From Hyphococcus sp. (lineage in GTDB: Bacteria; Pseudomonadota; Alphaproteobacteria; Caulobacterales; Parvularculaceae): a stretch of DNA of 36,868 nucleotides. The notes beneath the pieces were generated by a model that was not told where the DNA came from, made no database searches, and was given only the letters and a program-made list of their open reading frames with translations. Made by a program: the position numbers and the translations under genes. Where the stretch lies: assembly GCA_021776315.1 (NCBI GenBank), contig JAJFGD010000155.1, positions 1 through 36,868 of the forward strand, in the 5' to 3' direction. Below are positions 35,251 to 36,868 of this stretch, one piece after another. Positions within the stretch are counted from its first letter, which is position 1; the number at the start of each line of letters is the position of its first letter.

Positions 35251-36849
35251 ATGAGCTTTGGTTTTGGTCACCATGCATTTCGCTGGTGCGGTATTTTGCT
35301 GGGTCTTTTTGCACATAATCAATCATTTGCGCAAAGCCTTGCCATCGCAGATTGTAGGAGTGAAATCGAGAACGTCGACCGCAAAGACAAAAGCGGTCCG
35401 CTCTCGATCTATCAGCTACCAGATGATGAATTCCTCATAGAGTTGGATAATGAAACATTCCAAAATGAATTCATTTACTCAAATTATGTCGATAGAGGAA
35501 TTGCGCCCTATGTGGGACAATACGCAGAACCAAAGCTTATCTCATTTCGGTTGAATGGCGAAAAAATTGACGTCATTGAAAATGATAGTTTTGGATTCTT
35601 CGCAGATGACGGCCCCCTTAGCAGGACGCGTGCATTGACGATGAGCGATTCCGTTATAACGTCGTTAAAGCTACACGATTGCCAACCTGGCAATACTTAT
35701 TTTGCCTATATTGACCAAGACGCCTTGACCAGTTTGAGTTCAGGGTTTTTGGACGAATTTTATGACGCATTTGAAACGGATGCCGAAATCGAAGACTGGA
35801 AATCATTTTCAGATAACATCAATTTTGTATCCGAACACACCATGTCGTCATCTCGGCGTCCAAATTATCGGTCGTCAGGAGCGACTTTTTCCATTCAAGT
35901 TCGTCATTTTTTCATTGAGAGACGTCAAGAGGCATTTCGCTCGCGCCGACATGACGAGCGGGTCGGCTATTTTTCTGTATATCGAAAAAATTTGGCTGAC
36001 ATGGATCAATCGAATACTGACATTTACATCAATAAATGGCGACTGGATAAAGAAGACCCAGAACAGGCGGTTTCTAAACCCATTAAACCAATCGTTTTTT
36101 GGATTGAAAATACCACGCCCGAGAAATTTCGGTCCTATATTAGAGACGGTGTATTGGCGTGGAATGAAGCATTTCTTGCTGCAGGATTCTCCGATGCTAT
36201 CGAAGTCTATCAACAACCGGATGATGCCGATTGGGAAGCTGGCGATATTTCTAAAAACGTAATCCGGTGGCAGGTCGACTATGAAGAGCCCGGAAATTTC
36301 GGATTTGCACCGTCAGTTCATGACCCCGTAACCGGGGAAATCCTCGGTGCCGATATCTTGCTAAATTACGCTGGCATTGGGGATTATTTGGATGACTGGA
36401 CACGCCTGTCAGCAACCGACTCCTTCCCGCCAACGCCACCGCAAGCTCGATCAGCTAAAGCTAGCGCTTCACAAGGAGATCAGTCCCACAACAATAAAGT
36501 TTCCAACAGCAGCCTGGCGAGGCCTGACAGCTCCCTTTCGCATATTGAAGGGTCATATGTTTTGGCGTCTTTAATCGACGACCACCAAAATTTTTCGAGC
36601 GGCGAAGAGACACCCAAAAATTTCGAAAAAATTACTTCCCCCACCGCCGCTGGCGCAAATGAACCGCAAACACAAAAAACAAACGTCAATGAAACTCTTG
36701 ACCTCCCATCTGCGTCTGAAGTTGAAACGCTCACTCTTGCAGACAGACTGGTTAAAGAAGTTATCACCGACCTTACCATGCATGAAGTTGGGCATGCATT
36801 AGGTCTCAGGCATAATTTCAGCGGCAGCCATAGGCGTTCAATCGACTAA
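35251..36849 (+). CDS. Zinc-dependent metalloprotease (DUF5117/M84-like), cut short after its zinc motif
   Basis: 532 residues. The start ATG 35251 gives a signal peptide ending near SFAQS; an in-frame GTG at 35233 is possible. Family blocks include YIDQDALTSL-type sequence in the N-terminal domain, RVGYFSV, INKWRLDKED, PIVFWIENTTP, VLAWNEAFLAAGF, IRWQVDY and FGFAPSVHDPVTGEILGADILL. A long low-complexity Ser/Asn/Asp/Lys linker (about residues 390-490) precedes HEVGHALGLRHNF (HEVGH at 511-515). Family members run on for several hundred residues past this motif, with a Met-turn (SVMDY-like). Here a TAA at 36847-36849 ends the frame 11 codons later and a second TAA follows at 36862-36864. The enzyme is thus truncated as read, or a frameshift lies close to the window end. 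Confidence 0.85.
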   Translation: MSFGFGHHAFRWCGILLGLFAHNQSFAQSLAIADCRSEIENVDRKDKSGPLSIYQLPDDEFLIELDNETFQNEFIYSNYVDRGIAPYVGQYAEPKLISFRLNGEKIDVIENDSFGFFADDGPLSRTRALTMSDSVITSLKLHDCQPGNTYFAYIDQDALTSLSSGFLDEFYDAFETDAEIEDWKSFSDNINFVSEHTMSSSRRPNYRSSGATFSIQVRHFFIERRQEAFRSRRHDERVGYFSVYRKNLADMDQSNTDIYINKWRLDKEDPEQAVSKPIKPIVFWIENTTPEKFRSYIRDGVLAWNEAFLAAGFSDAIEVYQQPDDADWEAGDISKNVIRWQVDYEEPGNFGFAPSVHDPVTGEILGADILLNYAGIGDYLDDWTRLSATDSFPPTPPQARSAKASASQGDQSHNNKVSNSSLARPDSSLSHIEGSYVLASLIDDHQNFSSGEETPKNFEKITSPTAAGANEPQTQKTNVNETLDLPSASEVETLTLADRLVKEVITDLTMHEVGHALGLRHNFSGSHRRSID

Positions 36850-36868
36850 ATTATCGACAAGTAAAAAA

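Noticed and set aside
1-36868. CRISPR arrays, tRNA or rRNA genes, insertion sequences, toxin-antitoxin or phage-defence genes
   Set aside because: No regular repeats, cloverleaf sequence, transposase motifs or defence-family proteins were seen on either strand.

Overview
The window looks like a chromosomal segment of an alphaproteobacterium. The clearest pointers are an RcdA-type (DUF1465) cell-cycle gene, the ispH-thrB-rnhA order, the thrC-M16 peptidase-GNAT-EAL order, a cysteine-free ribosomal protein L31 and TrmFO. Base composition looks moderate and even. I saw no insertion sequence, phage gene, CRISPR array, tRNA or rRNA, so this is mostly core chromosome and not an island.

Layout. 1-3505 (+): the 3' end of topA, a lipoprotein M23 peptidase and RNase R; both nucleic-acid enzymes carry lysine-rich tails. 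3502-8826: an oligopeptidase B-like S9 peptidase (-), an exported MsrA (+) and a lipoprotein M3 dipeptidase (-), with a strong hairpin between the last two. 9093-12898 (+): an FMN riboswitch followed by ribD-ribE-ribB-ribH-folE, tightly spaced and probably one transcript. 12948-15265 (-): a lipoprotein gene overlapping argS. 15437-17775 (+): ispH, thrB, rnhA. 17825-19050: a peroxiredoxin (-) and a YqgE/AlgH protein (+). 19064-22038 (-): a membrane EAL protein and a GNAT acetyltransferase. 22039-22900: a hairpin-rich gap, cspA and a small basic protein. 22906-26599 (-): M16 peptidase, thrC with an in-frame amber codon, and a paraoxonase-like protein. 26789-28403: rpmE (+), rcdA (-), DUF429 (+). 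28405-30731 (-): two membrane proteins that look like tandem paralogues. 30854-35015: trmFO (+), a TetR regulator (+), an exported methyltransferase-like protein (-) and a pirin (+). 35251-36849 (+): a zinc metalloprotease that stops just after its zinc motif, close to the window edge.

How the genes work together. The riboflavin operon supplies FMN/FAD under FMN feedback and, unusually, ends in folE (GTP cyclohydrolase I) where nusB often lies; its RibB has no GTP cyclohydrolase II domain, so ribA must be elsewhere. ThrB and ThrC are successive steps of threonine synthesis, but thrC is broken as read here. Several exported or lipid-anchored hydrolases (M23, M3, PON-like, M84-like) and oxidative-damage proteins (MsrA, peroxiredoxin) fill the rest.

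I did not find a clearly new multi-gene system. The items most worth a second look are the amber codon in thrC, the structured stretch upstream of cspA, folE under an FMN riboswitch, the paralogous membrane pair and the truncated metalloprotease.
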